Positions 1 through 9,772 of a stretch of 64,000 nucleotides of DNA are shown here, in pieces. The stretch is taken from NCBI RefSeq assembly GCF_001895025.1, contig NZ_BCXI01000016.1:62001-126000 (forward strand), read 5' to 3'. The stretch comes from Rhodococcus zopfii NBRC 100606 = JCM 9919 (GTDB lineage Bacteria > Actinomycetota > Actinomycetes > Mycobacteriales > Mycobacteriaceae). Position 1 is the first letter of the stretch; every line of letters begins with the position of its first letter. The translations under genes and the position numbers were made by a program. The notes beneath the pieces are model-generated. The model saw nothing but the letters and a program-made list of their open reading frames with translations. It was not told the origin of the DNA and did not search any database.

Positions 1-1
1 G

Positions 2-883
2 GTGCGAGCGCGACTGTCGCGACCGCGACCTGCGATCGGTGTGATCGTTCACGACCTGTACGGCCGGGGGGCCGAGGAGACCGCGGCGGTCACGGGCAGA
101 CCGGCTCTGGCGGTGCACGCGGTGGAGGCAGCAGTTCTCCGGCTGGCGGACGAGGTCGTGGTGATCCACGAGGGGTTCGCAGAGATTCTGGAACGTCTCG
201 GCGTCGACCGCGGCCGGATCCGCACCGTTCGGAACTGGAACCATGTCGCGCCGCCGGATCCTGCGGCGAGCGCAGCGTTCCGCGCCGCAGCGGGATGGGA
301 TCCCGCCGAGGTGGTGATTCTGCACTCGGGGAACATGGGGGCCAAGCAGGGCTTGGAGAACGTGGTGGCGGCAGCCCGGCTGGCAAGCCTCGAAGGACGG
401 CGGGTGCGGTTCGTCTTGCTCGGCGACGGGAATCAGCGTGTCCGTCTGGAGGCCGAGGGCGCGGGAGTCGATACCCTGCAGTTCCTGGATCCGGTCGCGG
501 AAGACGTCTTCCCTTCCGTCCTCGGTGCCGCCGATGTGCTTCTGGTGAACGAACGCCCGGGGGTCGCGCAGATGGCGGTGCCCAGCAAATTGACCTCCTA
601 TCTCAACTCCGGAAAGCCCCTTCTTGCCGCGACGGACGCGGGCGGCTTCACCGCGGCGGAGATCGCCGCCTCCGGAGCGGGTGTCCGTGTCCCGGCCGAC
701 CGGCCGGACCTATTGCTTCGGGAGGCAGTGCGACTGGGCACGGACGGTGAACTCGCGACCCGGCTGGCGGAGGCGGGCCGCCGCTACTGCGCCACCGTGC
801 TGTCCGAGCACGAGGCACTGGATCGATACGAGGAGTGGATCCTGGACCTGGCGCGTACCCCACGCGGGTTGGGAGCACGTTGA
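2..883 (+). CDS. GT4 glycosyltransferase, WcaI-like (5' truncated by the window edge)
   Basis: The visible 293 residues are the middle and C-terminal part of a GT-B glycosyltransferase. The acceptor-domain tail precedes a strand-loop ([19 protein letters not shown], about residue 104) and the donor-site region [19 protein letters not shown] near residue 195, a pattern typical of WcaI-type GT4 enzymes. Such proteins are usually about 400 residues, so roughly 110 N-terminal residues probably lie outside the window and the apparent start at base 2 is not trusted. The stop overlaps the gmd start (ATGA), so the two are translationally coupled. Next to the GDP-fucose genes it may transfer fucose, which is an inference from context. 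Confidence 0.8.
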   Translation: MRARLSRPRPAIGVIVHDLYGRGAEETAAVTGRPALAVHAVEAAVLRLADEVVVIHEGFAEILERLGVDRGRIRTVRNWNHVAPPDPAASAAFRAAAGWDPAEVVILHSGNMGAKQGLENVVAAARLASLEGRRVRFVLLGDGNQRVRLEAEGAGVDTLQFLDPVAEDVFPSVLGAADVLLVNERPGVAQMAVPSKLTSYLNSGKPLLAATDAGGFTAAEIAASGAGVRVPADRPDLLLREAVRLGTDGELATRLAEAGRRYCATVLSEHEALDRYEEWILDLARTPRGLGAR

Positions 884-1920
884 TGGCGAAACGGGCATTC
901 GTAACCGGTATCACCGGGCAGGACGGGTCGTATCTCGCCGAGTTCCTGCTGGGCAAGGGCTACGAGGTGCACGGAATCATCCGTCGTGCGTCGACCTTCA
1001 ACACGCACCGGATCGAACACCTTTATGTGGACCCTCACGTTTCCGGCGCGAGGATGTTCCTTCATTACGGGGACCTCGTGGACGGGGCGCGGCTCGCGTC
1101 GTTGTTGTCGACGATCAGACCCGACGAGGTGTATCACCTGGCGGCGCAGTCCCATGTCCGGGTCAGTTTCGACGAACCCGAATATACCGCCGAGACAACA
1201 GCTCTCGGAACACTCAAACTATTGGAAGCGATTCGTCGACTCGGCCTGAGCTGCCGCTTCTACCAAGCGTCGAGTTCCGAGATGTTCGGTGCTTCGAGGC
1301 TGCCGCAGAACGAGATCTCTCCGTTCCATCCGCGTTCGCCGTACGGTTCGGCGAAAGCCTTCGCCTACTGGACTGCATGCAACTACCGGGAGGCTTACGG
1401 GCAGTTCGCCGTCAACGGCATCCTGTTCAACCACGAATCGCCCAGGCGAGGAGAAACCTTCGTCACCCGAAAGATCACGCGCGCGGTCGCCCGGATCCGG
1501 GCCGGCCTCGACGAGCACGTGTACCTGGGCAACATCGATGTGATCCGGGACTGGGGATACGCGCCGGAGTACGTCGAGGGGATGTGGCGGATGTTGCAGG
1601 CCGACGCACCCGACGACTATGTGCTCGCAACGGGATCGGGATACTCGGTGCGTGAGTTCCTCACTCTCGCTTTCGATCACGTCGGTCTCGATTGGGAGAG
1701 GTATGTGCGATTCGACGACCGCTATGTCCGGCCCGCCGAGGTCGATGCGCTGGTCGGCGACGCGGCGAAGGCGAGGTCCCACCTCGGTTGGCATCCGAGA
1801 GTGCAGACCCCGGAACTCGTGAAACTCATGGTCGACGCAGACATCTCGGCACTCGAGGCCGGGGGCCGGCATTGGATCGACAGGCCTGCACTTCCGGGTT
1901 GGAGCACCGCGCCGAGTTGA
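883..1920 (+). CDS. gmd: GDP-mannose 4,6-dehydratase
   Basis: This 345-residue SDR enzyme converts GDP-D-mannose to GDP-4-keto-6-deoxymannose, the first step to GDP-L-fucose. The NADP-binding motif [15 protein letters not shown] is at the N terminus. The active-site SSSEMFG and a YxxxK pair (YGSAK) follow, as does the GDP-sugar binding stretch [17 protein letters not shown]. The start at 883 overlaps the preceding stop and leaves exactly the family N terminus MAKRAFVTG; an earlier in-frame start would only add unrelated residues. It faces fcl, with 11 bases between the stop codons, and the pair supplies the whole GDP-fucose route from GDP-mannose. Confidence 0.95.
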   Translation: MAKRAFVTGITGQDGSYLAEFLLGKGYEVHGIIRRASTFNTHRIEHLYVDPHVSGARMFLHYGDLVDGARLASLLSTIRPDEVYHLAAQSHVRVSFDEPEYTAETTALGTLKLLEAIRRLGLSCRFYQASSSEMFGASRLPQNEISPFHPRSPYGSAKAFAYWTACNYREAYGQFAVNGILFNHESPRRGETFVTRKITRAVARIRAGLDEHVYLGNIDVIRDWGYAPEYVEGMWRMLQADAPDDYVLATGSGYSVREFLTLAFDHVGLDWERYVRFDDRYVRPAEVDALVGDAAKARSHLGWHPRVQTPELVKLMVDADISALEAGGRHWIDRPALPGWSTAPS

Positions 1921-1931
1921 CCGGGATCGGG

Positions 1932-2873
1932 TCAGCGACGGTACGTGTCCTGGTGTGCGAGAAACCAGTCGTAGGTTGTTTTGATTCCTTCTGCAAAAGG
2001 TGTCTTCGCGGACCACCCGAGACCGGCGAGGTGCCGGACGTCGAGCAGTTTGCGTGGCGTCCCGTCCGGCCTGGATGTATCCCACCGAATCTCCCCGTCG
2101 TAACCGACGGCCTCGGCGATGATGTGTGCGATCTCCGAGATCGGGATATCGGTACCCGACCCCACATTGACAGGGCCATCGCCGTCGTAGTGATCCAGCA
2201 GGAAATGGCACGCCTCTGCGGCGTCGTCGACATGCAGGAGGTCGCGCCGAGGCAGGCCGGTGCCCCAGCAGGTCACGTGTGGAATGTCGGCGAGCATCGC
2301 TTCGTGGAAGCGGCGGATCATCGCGGGCACGACGTGGCTGTCGTGCGGACTGAAGTTGTCGCCGGGCCCGTAGAGGTTGGTGGGCATGGCGCTGACGTAG
2401 GGCAGGCCGTGTTGCCGACGGATCGCGGTGACCTGCGCGATGCCCGCGAGTTTCGCTACAGCGTAACCCTCGTTCGACTCTTCCAGAGGGCCGGTGAGCA
2501 GGGCCTCCTCGCGGATCGGCTGCGCCGCGAACTTCGGATAGATACAACTCGAGCCCAGGAAGAGGAACCGCTCCACCCCGCTCGCGACGGCGGTGTCCAG
2601 CAGGTTGAGCTGTATCCGCAGATTGTCCGAGACGAAGTCCGCGGGCCGAAGGGCGTTTGCCGCGATTCCGCCGACCCGCGCTGCCGCATCGATCACCACC
2701 TGCGGGCGGGTGGCACGGAAGAACGCTGCTGTTGCTCCGGCATCGCGGAGATCCAGTTCCGATGAGCCGAGTCCGATCAGGTTCTCGAATCCGCGCGCCG
2801 TGAAATGTCGCCACAGAGCCGAACCCACGAGTCCCTGGTGCCCGGCGATGTAGATCCGGGTGCTCGGCGACAT
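1932..2873 (-). CDS. fcl: GDP-L-fucose synthase
   Basis: This is a 313-residue bifunctional epimerase/reductase that turns GDP-4-keto-6-deoxymannose into GDP-L-fucose with NADPH. It has the Rossmann motif IAGHQGLVGSAL near residue 8, the active-site SSCIYP, the YxxxK pair in GYAVAK, and the family signature MPTNLYGPGDNF. The start MSPSTRIYIAG at 2873 matches the usual length of about 315 residues. The frame is open 75 codons further upstream, but that stretch is not fcl-like. It is convergent with gmd, so the two fucose genes are transcribed from opposite ends. Confidence 0.94.
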   Translation of the reverse strand: MSPSTRIYIAGHQGLVGSALWRHFTARGFENLIGLGSSELDLRDAGATAAFFRATRPQVVIDAAARVGGIAANALRPADFVSDNLRIQLNLLDTAVASGVERFLFLGSSCIYPKFAAQPIREEALLTGPLEESNEGYAVAKLAGIAQVTAIRRQHGLPYVSAMPTNLYGPGDNFSPHDSHVVPAMIRRFHEAMLADIPHVTCWGTGLPRRDLLHVDDAAEACHFLLDHYDGDGPVNVGSGTDIPISEIAHIIAEAVGYDGEIRWDTSRPDGTPRKLLDVRHLAGLGWSAKTPFAEGIKTTYDWFLAHQDTYRR

Positions 2874-3050
2874 CGGTGGGAAGTTCGTCACGGTACGACC
2901 GTATTCGATGGGATGGGTACATTCGGCGATTCGCCGCGCCCCGCATCTGCATCCTCCTCGTATCGCCGCATCGGGCATGTACCGCAGCATCCCTTCGATA
3001 CAATTTCCGAGAACGGAGACGCCCGGAGAGGCGCCGGTTAGGCAGGAGCA
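2874..3050. promoter_or_regulatory. Divergent promoter region, fcl / WecG-GT2
   Basis: This 177-base gap lies between two divergent starts. A good actinobacterial -10 box, TACAAT, sits at 2999-3004 on the plus strand, 46 bases before the WecG-GT2 start. AGGAG lies at 3044-3048, only two bases from the ATG. I could not fix a convincing -10 for fcl on the minus strand. Confidence 0.45.
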
Positions 3051-4856
3051 ATGCCGCTCGCAAAGTCCGAGAACCTGCGCGATCCGCCTCGGCCGCATCC
3101 TGCGCCGTGGCCTCGAATGGTCGTCGATGCGGTCCCGATCGACCTGATCGATCGAGAGCGTGCGATGTCACTGATCATCGATGCGCTCGGCGCCCCGAAC
3201 CCCCTGGTCGTCGCATCGGCGAATCTGGACCATCTCCACCATTTCGGGGGCGACGAAACGTGGGCAGCGCGCCCACCAGCGGTATCCGTGGGAGCATCGC
3301 CGGAGGGGCTGCGCTGGCTCACGCTTCTCGACGGCGTGCCTCTCGTCCGGAAGGCCGGGGCGCTCAGCGGCCGAGACTGGCCGAAGCTGTCCGGCAGCGA
3401 CCTGATCGGCCCGATTCTGGAGTATGCGGCGAGGCACGGTACGCGCGTAGGGTTTCTGGGTGGAACCGCCGAGGCCCACGAGCGTCTCCGCACGACGCTG
3501 CGCGCCCGCCTTCCGGCCTTGGACATAGTCGGCACCTGGTCACCGGCGCGATCCGAACTGCAGGACCCGGCGACATCCGCGGCGATCGCCGCCGAGATCC
3601 GTTCCACCGGCGTCGAAATTCTGGTGACGGCACTCGGAAAACCTTTGCAGGAAAATTGGATTGCGCAGTTCGGGGCGGAAACCGGAGCCCAGGTGCTCCT
3701 CGCGTTCGGTGCAGTGGTGGACTTTCTCGCAGGCCGGGTGCGGCGGGCGCCGAAGTGGATGGCGGACCACGGGCTCGAGTGGGCATGGCGACTGATGTTG
3801 GAACCAAGGCGGTTGAGTCGTCGCTATCTTGTGGAAGACCCACCGGAACTGGTCAGGCTGATGCGCAGGGCACGGACGATGCAGCGAGGATCGATGATGC
3901 TGATCCACGACGCGAATCCGGCGCGCGGGATATTTGTCGCGCCCGGACGGAAGGCCGCCATCACCGTCGTGGTGGTGACGCACAACAGCGCCGAGGACGT
4001 GTCGCGTTTGATCGACGACCTGCGTCGTGCGGCGAGCGCGCAAGTGATCCGTGTGGTTGTGGTCGACAATCGCTCATCGGACGGCACCTCCGACCGGGTG
4101 CGCCTGCACCCCGACGTCACGTTGGTCGAATCAGCAGGCAATCTCGGGTATGCCGGTGGCATCAACACGGCGCTGCCGTTCGCGGATCCGTGCGACGCCG
4201 TGTTGATCCTCAACCCCGATCTGTCGCTGGCACCCGACTCCGTCACTCGTTTGACGGCCTCGCTGCGCCGCGACGACCGGGTCGGGGCGGTGGTGCCGCT
4301 CATTCTCGACGAGGACGGTGCGGTCTATCCCTCGCTTCGCCGGGAGCCGTCGCTCCTCGGTGCGATGGGTGACGCGTTCTTCGGCAGCCGGCTGCGTAGA
4401 AGGCCGGGATTCCTCTCCGAGATCGTCTACAGCCCGTCGAACTACCTCGATGCGCACGATGCCGACTGGGCGACGGGAGCTGCGGTGCTGGTCCGGGCTT
4501 CGGTCGCGCGAGAGGTCGGCCCCTGGAACGAGGAGTTCTTCCTCTATTCGGAAGAGACCGACTACTTTCGCCGTATCCGTAGAGGGGGGTATCTGATTCG
4601 GTTCGAACCGTCGGCGGTCGTGCAACACCGCCAGGGCGGATCGGGCACGTCGCCGGCGCTCGTGCGACTGTTGACCGTGAACCGTGTCCGCTATGTGGAA
4701 CGGCATCACAGCGGCGCGTATTCGATGCTGTTTCGCTCGGTGGTTGCTCTCTCCGAAGCGGTGCGCTCGTACGATCGAGAACATCGACGTACATTCGCCA
4801 CCGTTGTGAATCGCGGGAAGTGGCGAGAACTACCTCACGCGAGCTTCGATGGCTGA
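3051..4856 (+). CDS. Fused WecG/TagA/CpsF-family (GT26) and GT2 glycosyltransferase
   Basis: This 601-residue protein joins two glycosyltransferases. Residues about 20-265 are a WecG/TagA/CpsF domain (ANLDHLHHF; ALGKPLQENWI; APKWMADHGLEWAWRL), a family that adds the second sugar to a lipid-linked first sugar. Residues about 300-590 are a GT2 domain like rhamnosyl/galactofuranosyl transferases (VVVVTHNS, VVVDNRSSDGT, LILNPDL, ATGAAVLVR, EEFFLYSEETDYFRRI). The shortish linker contains a Met pair but no stop. Fusion would let one polypeptide add two consecutive sugars. The start could instead be ATG 3117 (MVVDAVPID), nearer the family's usual N terminus. It overlaps the next gene by 8 bases. Confidence 0.85.
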   Translation: MPLAKSENLRDPPRPHPAPWPRMVVDAVPIDLIDRERAMSLIIDALGAPNPLVVASANLDHLHHFGGDETWAARPPAVSVGASPEGLRWLTLLDGVPLVRKAGALSGRDWPKLSGSDLIGPILEYAARHGTRVGFLGGTAEAHERLRTTLRARLPALDIVGTWSPARSELQDPATSAAIAAEIRSTGVEILVTALGKPLQENWIAQFGAETGAQVLLAFGAVVDFLAGRVRRAPKWMADHGLEWAWRLMLEPRRLSRRYLVEDPPELVRLMRRARTMQRGSMMLIHDANPARGIFVAPGRKAAITVVVVTHNSAEDVSRLIDDLRRAASAQVIRVVVVDNRSSDGTSDRVRLHPDVTLVESAGNLGYAGGINTALPFADPCDAVLILNPDLSLAPDSVTRLTASLRRDDRVGAVVPLILDEDGAVYPSLRREPSLLGAMGDAFFGSRLRRRPGFLSEIVYSPSNYLDAHDADWATGAAVLVRASVAREVGPWNEEFFLYSEETDYFRRIRRGGYLIRFEPSAVVQHRQGGSGTSPALVRLLTVNRVRYVERHHSGAYSMLFRSVVALSEAVRSYDREHRRTFATVVNRGKWRELPHASFDG

Positions 4857-5700
4857 ACGATCTTCGGGCTCTTCCCGACGCGGCGCGGTGATCATTCCTG
4901 CGTACAACGAGGCCACGGTGATCGGGCGGACGCTCGTGCCGCTCGGCCGGGCTGCTGCGGAGGGATGCTTCGAACTCGTCGTGGTATGCAACGGCTGTAC
5001 CGACGACACCGCCGCGGTTGCGCGGAAGATCCCGGGCGTGCGGGTGGTCGAGTTGCCGGAGGGGTCGAAACCTGCAGCTCTGAACGTCGGCGACCGGGTT
5101 GTTTCGCTGTGGCCCCGACTGTATCTGGATGCCGACATCCGCATTTCGGCTGCTGCGGTGCTGGATGTCCTCGATCGCCTCGCCCGCGGTGACGTTTGTG
5201 CCGCTCGTCCGGTGTTCCGCTACGATTTCGCGGCCGCGGACCCGCTGGTGCGCAGTTATTACCGTGCTCGACAACGCATTCGACGGGAAACGGTGCTGTG
5301 GGGCGCGGGTGTCTACGGTCTCGCCGAAGCCGGACACGTGAGGTTCGGGTCCTTCCCCGACCTCATCGGGGACGACCTTTTCGTCGACGGCCTGTTCGGC
5401 CCGGACGAGAAGGTCGTCGTCGATACGGAACCTGCGGTGGTGACGACTCCGACCGACGTCGTGAGTCTGCTCGCGATCCTGCGTCGCGGCCAACGGGGTG
5501 TCGTCGAAGCTCGTACCGACGGCGGCCGCACCGGATCTACCGGTCCGGCCACAGCACGTGCGGTGTTGCTGTCGATTCGCGGACCGGGTACGGCGGTGGA
5601 TGCGCTGGTGTATCTCGCCTGTGGGCTGGTGGCGCGCGGGGGCGCGCGACGGCAGACCGGGGGATGGGAGCGGGACGAGAGCAGCCGGGCCCGCCGGTGA
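4849..5700 (+). CDS. GT2 glycosyltransferase
   Basis: This is a 283-residue GT-A fold transferase. It opens with AVIIPAYNEATVIGRTL, continues with VVCNGCTDDTAAVARK, and carries the metal-binding LYLDADIRIS near residue 95. It lacks long membrane segments, so it is probably a cytosolic or peripheral enzyme adding a sugar to the growing repeat unit. Donor and acceptor cannot be told from sequence. It starts inside the end of the WecG-GT2 fusion (8-base overlap) and is presumably co-transcribed with it. It ends 6 bases before the converging lipoprotein stop. Confidence 0.85.
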   Translation: MAERSSGSSRRGAVIIPAYNEATVIGRTLVPLGRAAAEGCFELVVVCNGCTDDTAAVARKIPGVRVVELPEGSKPAALNVGDRVVSLWPRLYLDADIRISAAAVLDVLDRLARGDVCAARPVFRYDFAAADPLVRSYYRARQRIRRETVLWGAGVYGLAEAGHVRFGSFPDLIGDDLFVDGLFGPDEKVVVDTEPAVVTTPTDVVSLLAILRRGQRGVVEARTDGGRTGSTGPATARAVLLSIRGPGTAVDALVYLACGLVARGGARRQTGGWERDESSRARR

Positions 5701-5706
5701 TCGGTC

Positions 5707-7479
5707 TCACTTCAGGGCACAGCCGTCGGTGCCGTCGATGCGATAGAGATGAACCGTGTTCCCGTCATCGAAGTTGTCACGGAAGGTGTTGTCGCTGACG
5801 GGGATTGTCCGGTCCTCGTCGAGTACTTCCACCCGGGTGGCATCGCCGCACGAGAGGCTGATCGTGGCCTGCCCGCCCGTGCTTCGCGTGGATCCGGCAA
5901 AGATGTACAGGCTGTCCTCGAAGTACTTCGCGGCCACGTCGGCAGTCCCGTCGGACCGGGCGAATCCGTCGACGAACGGTGCGTTGAGCACTGGGGCGAG
6001 CCTCGTGATCTGTTCGTTGACCGCCGTCACCTCGTCGCGGACGGTGTCTCCGCAGCGGTCTCGGAAGATGTTGTACGACAAGCACGGACCGCCGAAGTTG
6101 TGGGCGAAGTAGATTATGCCTCGCGCTCCGTTGATGATGCTGCTCCACACCGAGGCGCGAATCTCCGGGCCGGTGATCCCGGCAGTCCCGTTGTCGGAAA
6201 AGGGCTGACCTACTTCGACGAAGTTCCACACCGGCATGGCCGCGCGTGGCTGGACCAACGAGCGAACGTGTCGCGTCGTGATGCCGTAGTTCGCTGCCAG
6301 ATGGCATTCCGCCGGGGAGAGATCGGTCTGCCCGTTCGTTGTGAGGACGCCGCCTTGGTCGGCCTGACAGATGGTCTCGTCGGTGAACCAGTAGTTGTCC
6401 ACGGACACGACGTCCTGAAAATCGTTGACGAATCGCTGGGCCGCCTCCCGCGTCTCCCAGAATGTAACGCCCTTGCCGTAGTTCGTGAACGCGAGGACGC
6501 CCGGAGGGACCTTGCGGCCGAATTCCGACATCACCGTGTAGCCGCATTCGGCGTCCGCGGGTACACAGATCGGCCCGTCGCCGGGCAACCGGCCGGTCCA
6601 CGGTGCCTCGCCGGCGCCGGCCCACATGTCCGCCTCGTCCGTGGTGAACTGACCGGCCATCAGGGGATCGGTTCGACTGGGAAATGCGAACATTCCGCTG
6701 TCGCGTATCTCGCGGAGGTTGCTGTCCTCGGTCAATTCCACATAGGTGTTCAGTCCGAGTGCCCGATCGGCGGCGACCTCCGCGGGGGAGGCCACCCGGG
6801 CGAACCAGACCGCGAGAGGGAAGAAGTCCGGCGTGGTCGGCAGTGAGTTCTCGAACGTGCCGTAGTAGTCCTCACCGCCGTCGATCGTTCGCAACGTCGG
6901 ACCGGAGGGTTCGAAGACGACGTCGACGAAATAGGCGGTGCCACCGTCCGACTGATCGGGGATGCCGCCGTCGTAGGTGAACAATCCCCGGCGTGCGGTC
7001 AACCATCCGGTCGTGACGGTCGCACCCTGGCCGAATGCGTCGGGATCGGCGGAATAGTGTCCCCCGGACGCGCGGTACGAGATGACGTAGTTCCTGTCCG
7101 CCTGGATCGGAATCGGGTTGTCGAAAGGCACCTCCCGCCAGCCGTCCGCCCCGGCATCGATGGGGGTGGTACCCAGGGCAGTGCCGTCGGCCGACCACAA
7201 CGTGGCAGAGACCGCGCCGGTGTTCTGGGCTCCCTGGAAGAACCGTGCGGCCGTGACGATCCCGCTGCTCGAGGTTGTGAATTCCGTGGCTACCTCGATC
7301 GATCGGCTGTTCGGATCGGCGATCACCGTCGGGACGGATTCGTCGGTCCACAGGCTTTCCGTCGGCGAATCGGTAGGTTCGGGCACTTCGGACGGGACGC
7401 CGGTGCACGAGGAGGCGAGAATCGTCGCGACGAGGATCGGAACGACGAGCCATCGTGCGGTCGGTCGTCTGTCGAACAC
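5707..7479 (-). CDS. DUF4082 lipoprotein with a glycoside-hydrolase-like C-terminal region
   Basis: This 590-residue exported protein begins with a signal peptide ending in a lipobox (ILASSC, Cys about 24), so it is a probable membrane-anchored lipoprotein. Residues about 50-185 match the DUF4082 beta-sandwich pattern (SGIVTAARFFQG, LWSADGTALGT, YVISYRASGGHYSAD). The remaining 380 residues look like a TIM-barrel glycosidase-type domain (FFPLAVWFARVASPAEVAADR, MPVWNFVEVG, ASVWSSIINGARGIIYFAH) with a small beta-domain at the end. I cannot name the family or catalytic residues with confidence. As the last gene of the Wzz/Wzy operon, it could trim or bind the secreted polysaccharide (inference). 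Confidence 0.7.
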   Translation of the reverse strand: MFDRRPTARWLVVPILVATILASSCTGVPSEVPEPTDSPTESLWTDESVPTVIADPNSRSIEVATEFTTSSSGIVTAARFFQGAQNTGAVSATLWSADGTALGTTPIDAGADGWREVPFDNPIPIQADRNYVISYRASGGHYSADPDAFGQGATVTTGWLTARRGLFTYDGGIPDQSDGGTAYFVDVVFEPSGPTLRTIDGGEDYYGTFENSLPTTPDFFPLAVWFARVASPAEVAADRALGLNTYVELTEDSNLREIRDSGMFAFPSRTDPLMAGQFTTDEADMWAGAGEAPWTGRLPGDGPICVPADAECGYTVMSEFGRKVPPGVLAFTNYGKGVTFWETREAAQRFVNDFQDVVSVDNYWFTDETICQADQGGVLTTNGQTDLSPAECHLAANYGITTRHVRSLVQPRAAMPVWNFVEVGQPFSDNGTAGITGPEIRASVWSSIINGARGIIYFAHNFGGPCLSYNIFRDRCGDTVRDEVTAVNEQITRLAPVLNAPFVDGFARSDGTADVAAKYFEDSLYIFAGSTRSTGGQATISLSCGDATRVEVLDEDRTIPVSDNTFRDNFDDGNTVHLYRIDGTDGCALK

Positions 7480-7483
7480 TGTT

Positions 7484-8905
7484 CTAGCCTTCCGGCGCGG
7501 CGGCGGTGTCGCGCTCTGCGTCGTGTCGGCCGGACGGGCCGGGGTCCGGCACCGAAACGCTGTAGGTGGACCACAGCAGGCCGAACACGATGAAGAACGT
7601 CAAGGTGGCCTGCTGGTAGTAGAACAAGTCGAAGGTCGTGCTGGAAACCAGAGTTCCGACCAGGATCGCTCCCATCATGTACGCCTGGTCGCGTTCTCGT
7701 GGTGAGGAGGCACGGCGCAGGCCCGCCGCGATGGCGAAGATCGCTCCACCGCTCAGCAGGACCAACGCGGCGAGGCCGACGACGCCCCCCTGCACGACCG
7801 TGCGTAGCCATTCGTTGTCCAGAAGCGGATACGCACTGGGTGGCGCCCCGCCGAGACCGAGACCGAAGACGGGATGCTCTCGGAAGGTCTGCGACACTGC
7901 GGCATAGTCGGCCGTACGCGTCAGAATGCTGTCGTCCTTCACCGATCCGGTGATCGTCCTCCACAGGGCGTCGAACGTCTCCGGGAAGTACGCGGCGTAG
8001 CCCACTATTGCGACGACCCCGGCGACGACGGCAACGGCGAGCTGACGAACCTTGAACGCGAACATGTAGACGAGCAGGCACGCGAGCAGAGTGAGCACCC
8101 CGGTACGGGAGACGGCAGCGGGCATGGACAGCAGTGCCACACCGCAGGCGACAGCTGCAGCCCAGCGGACGACCCGGTTCGCGGCGAACCGCGCAAAGTG
8201 AATGGTCATCGGCACGGTGACGGCGGCGAGAACCGAGAATTCGATCGCATGCTCGGCCGTTCCGAGGACGCGCACGGTGCCCATCCGCTCGCTGAGTGCC
8301 AGGTAGTCGGAGTCGAGGTTCACGACGAAGCCCGGCGGCATGAAGAGGAAGCGCAGATCGAGCGAGGTCAAGCCCTGGAGCAGCCCGACCGAGCAGGCGA
8401 AGGTGAGCCCTGTGGTGAGGCAGCCGAGGACGATGGTGCGCACACGAGCGGTGTCGACTCTCGCGAGAACGTAGAGAGCCACTCCCACATCGGCGATCAG
8501 GTTGATGACGGCCCGGGTCTTGCTCGCCTCCACCAGGGCGTCGCCGGTAGTGAGCAGACCGACCCCATAGACCAGCATCAGCAGAAGGAAGAAGAGGAGT
8601 ACGACGATCACCCCGGGATTGACCGTGCGGTGATTCCGAGTGCGCCGCAGCGTCAGGAACCCGAGGAGTGCCAGGCCGAAGAGCATCACCGCGATCACTC
8701 GTGCGGGTGAGCCGTTGCTCTTGAGTGGGCCGGGAGGGATCGCATAGGCAGGCAAGGAAGGAAGGAGGAGGCACAGGAAACAGAGCAACCAGGGTATTCG
8801 TTCCCGTCGGCCGGCCACTCCGGCCGTGTCCGCGCGGACGCCGGGCGGTCCGGGTCGGCGAAGTGCTACGGGGGTCTTCATGGGGTAACTGTCTTCATCG
8901 GGCAT
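7484..8905 (-). CDS. Wzy/O-antigen-ligase family membrane protein (polymerase)
   Basis: This is a polytopic protein of 473 residues with about ten hydrophobic segments (for example WLLCFLCLLLPSLPAYA, VIAVMLFGLALLGFLTL, GVIVVLLFFLLLMLVYGVG). The large extracytoplasmic loop before the last helices contains TFREHPVFGLGLGGAP, the typical O-antigen ligase/polymerase pattern (HP-x-x-G-x-G). Such proteins polymerise or ligate lipid-linked repeat units on the outer face of the membrane. The start may be 8905 or ATG 8881 (MKTPVALRR). The gene lies 6 bases downstream of a Wzz-like gene, which fits a Wzx/Wzy pathway. A second, different Wzy-like gene lies at 15542. Confidence 0.8.
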   Translation of the reverse strand: MPDEDSYPMKTPVALRRPGPPGVRADTAGVAGRRERIPWLLCFLCLLLPSLPAYAIPPGPLKSNGSPARVIAVMLFGLALLGFLTLRRTRNHRTVNPGVIVVLLFFLLLMLVYGVGLLTTGDALVEASKTRAVINLIADVGVALYVLARVDTARVRTIVLGCLTTGLTFACSVGLLQGLTSLDLRFLFMPPGFVVNLDSDYLALSERMGTVRVLGTAEHAIEFSVLAAVTVPMTIHFARFAANRVVRWAAAVACGVALLSMPAAVSRTGVLTLLACLLVYMFAFKVRQLAVAVVAGVVAIVGYAAYFPETFDALWRTITGSVKDDSILTRTADYAAVSQTFREHPVFGLGLGGAPPSAYPLLDNEWLRTVVQGGVVGLAALVLLSGGAIFAIAAGLRRASSPRERDQAYMMGAILVGTLVSSTTFDLFYYQQATLTFFIVFGLLWSTYSVSVPDPGPSGRHDAERDTAAAPEG

Positions 8906-8911
8906 CGGTAC

Positions 8912-9667
8912 TCATCTGGCATCGACGGCACCGTCGTCCGACGGCTCGCGTCCGCGCCCCGCGTCGGCGGTGTACGCAGACTCACCGTCACGCCGGTTCG
9001 CGGAGGTCGACGGGCGCACTGGTTTCTGTCTGGCAGATCTCAGCCGGGTGAGCAGGATGTCCGCCAGTACGGTGACCACGATCGAAAGCCCGGTCCCGGC
9101 AGCGAGAATCGCGAGGGTCGACCGGGTGCGCGTGGGCATCGCGGCAACGGGTGTCCCGGGGGGCGTGACCACGAACGGCGTCACCATCTGATCCTCGGGC
9201 ACGCGTGCCTGCTGCTGCAGGGTCCGCAAGGTCACTTCGGCCTGCGCGGCCACCAACTCGAGGGTCTTCGTCACCTCGGCAGGATCTGAGGATGTCTGCT
9301 CGACGAAGACCATGGGCAATTGGGGATTCGGCGGTGGAGTCGGGAAGGCTTTCGCGGTGTAGTCGGGCGACCCCCCGGCTGCGACGACGCGGTCCACCAC
9401 CGCCGGCTCCCTCAATCCCAATGCCGTCAAATTCGCCACCAGCGAGGCGCCGCCGACATCGAGCAGGCCGTTTCTCCGGATCTCACCGCCGGTCGTGGGT
9501 GAGTCCTGCCGGACACTCGGGGGAGCCAGGCCGATGATCGTATTTGCATAGTAGACGGGCTGCACGGAGCTGTAGGTGCTGTAGCTGTACCACGCGGTGA
9601 TCGCCAGCAACGGAAGAAGGACATACCACCGCCGGAAGCAGGACCGCGCGACATCGAACAGGTCCAC
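8912..9667 (-). CDS. Wzz-like chain-length determinant without ATPase domain
   Basis: The protein has 251 residues with a transmembrane segment near 16-33 (WYVLLPLLAITAWYSYSTY) and a second near 180-200 (STLAILAAGTGLSIVVTVLADIL). These flank an extracytoplasmic domain of about 145 residues, which is Wzz/copolymerase topology. The C-terminal 50 residues are charged and look disordered; there is no nucleotide-binding domain. The GTG start at 9667 has GGGAG seven bases upstream. It sits between the two longer Wzz proteins and the Wzy polymerase and probably helps set polymer length. A 105-base gap separates it from the upstream gene. Confidence 0.7.
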   Translation of the reverse strand: MDLFDVARSCFRRWYVLLPLLAITAWYSYSTYSSVQPVYYANTIIGLAPPSVRQDSPTTGGEIRRNGLLDVGGASLVANLTALGLREPAVVDRVVAAGGSPDYTAKAFPTPPPNPQLPMVFVEQTSSDPAEVTKTLELVAAQAEVTLRTLQQQARVPEDQMVTPFVVTPPGTPVAAMPTRTRSTLAILAAGTGLSIVVTVLADILLTRLRSARQKPVRPSTSANRRDGESAYTADAGRGREPSDDGAVDAR

Positions 9668-9772
9668 GTCAATGCTCCCTCGTCACCGGTTCAGCCGCCG
9701 CGTAATACGCGCGCGAACGTCGAACCGCACCAGACGACTCGGCCACCCACCGACTCCCGACCGGCATCAACA

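Noticed and set aside
1219-3171. 650-codon minus-strand frame over gmd and fcl
   Set aside because: Arg/Pro-rich translation without domains; gmd and fcl explain the region.
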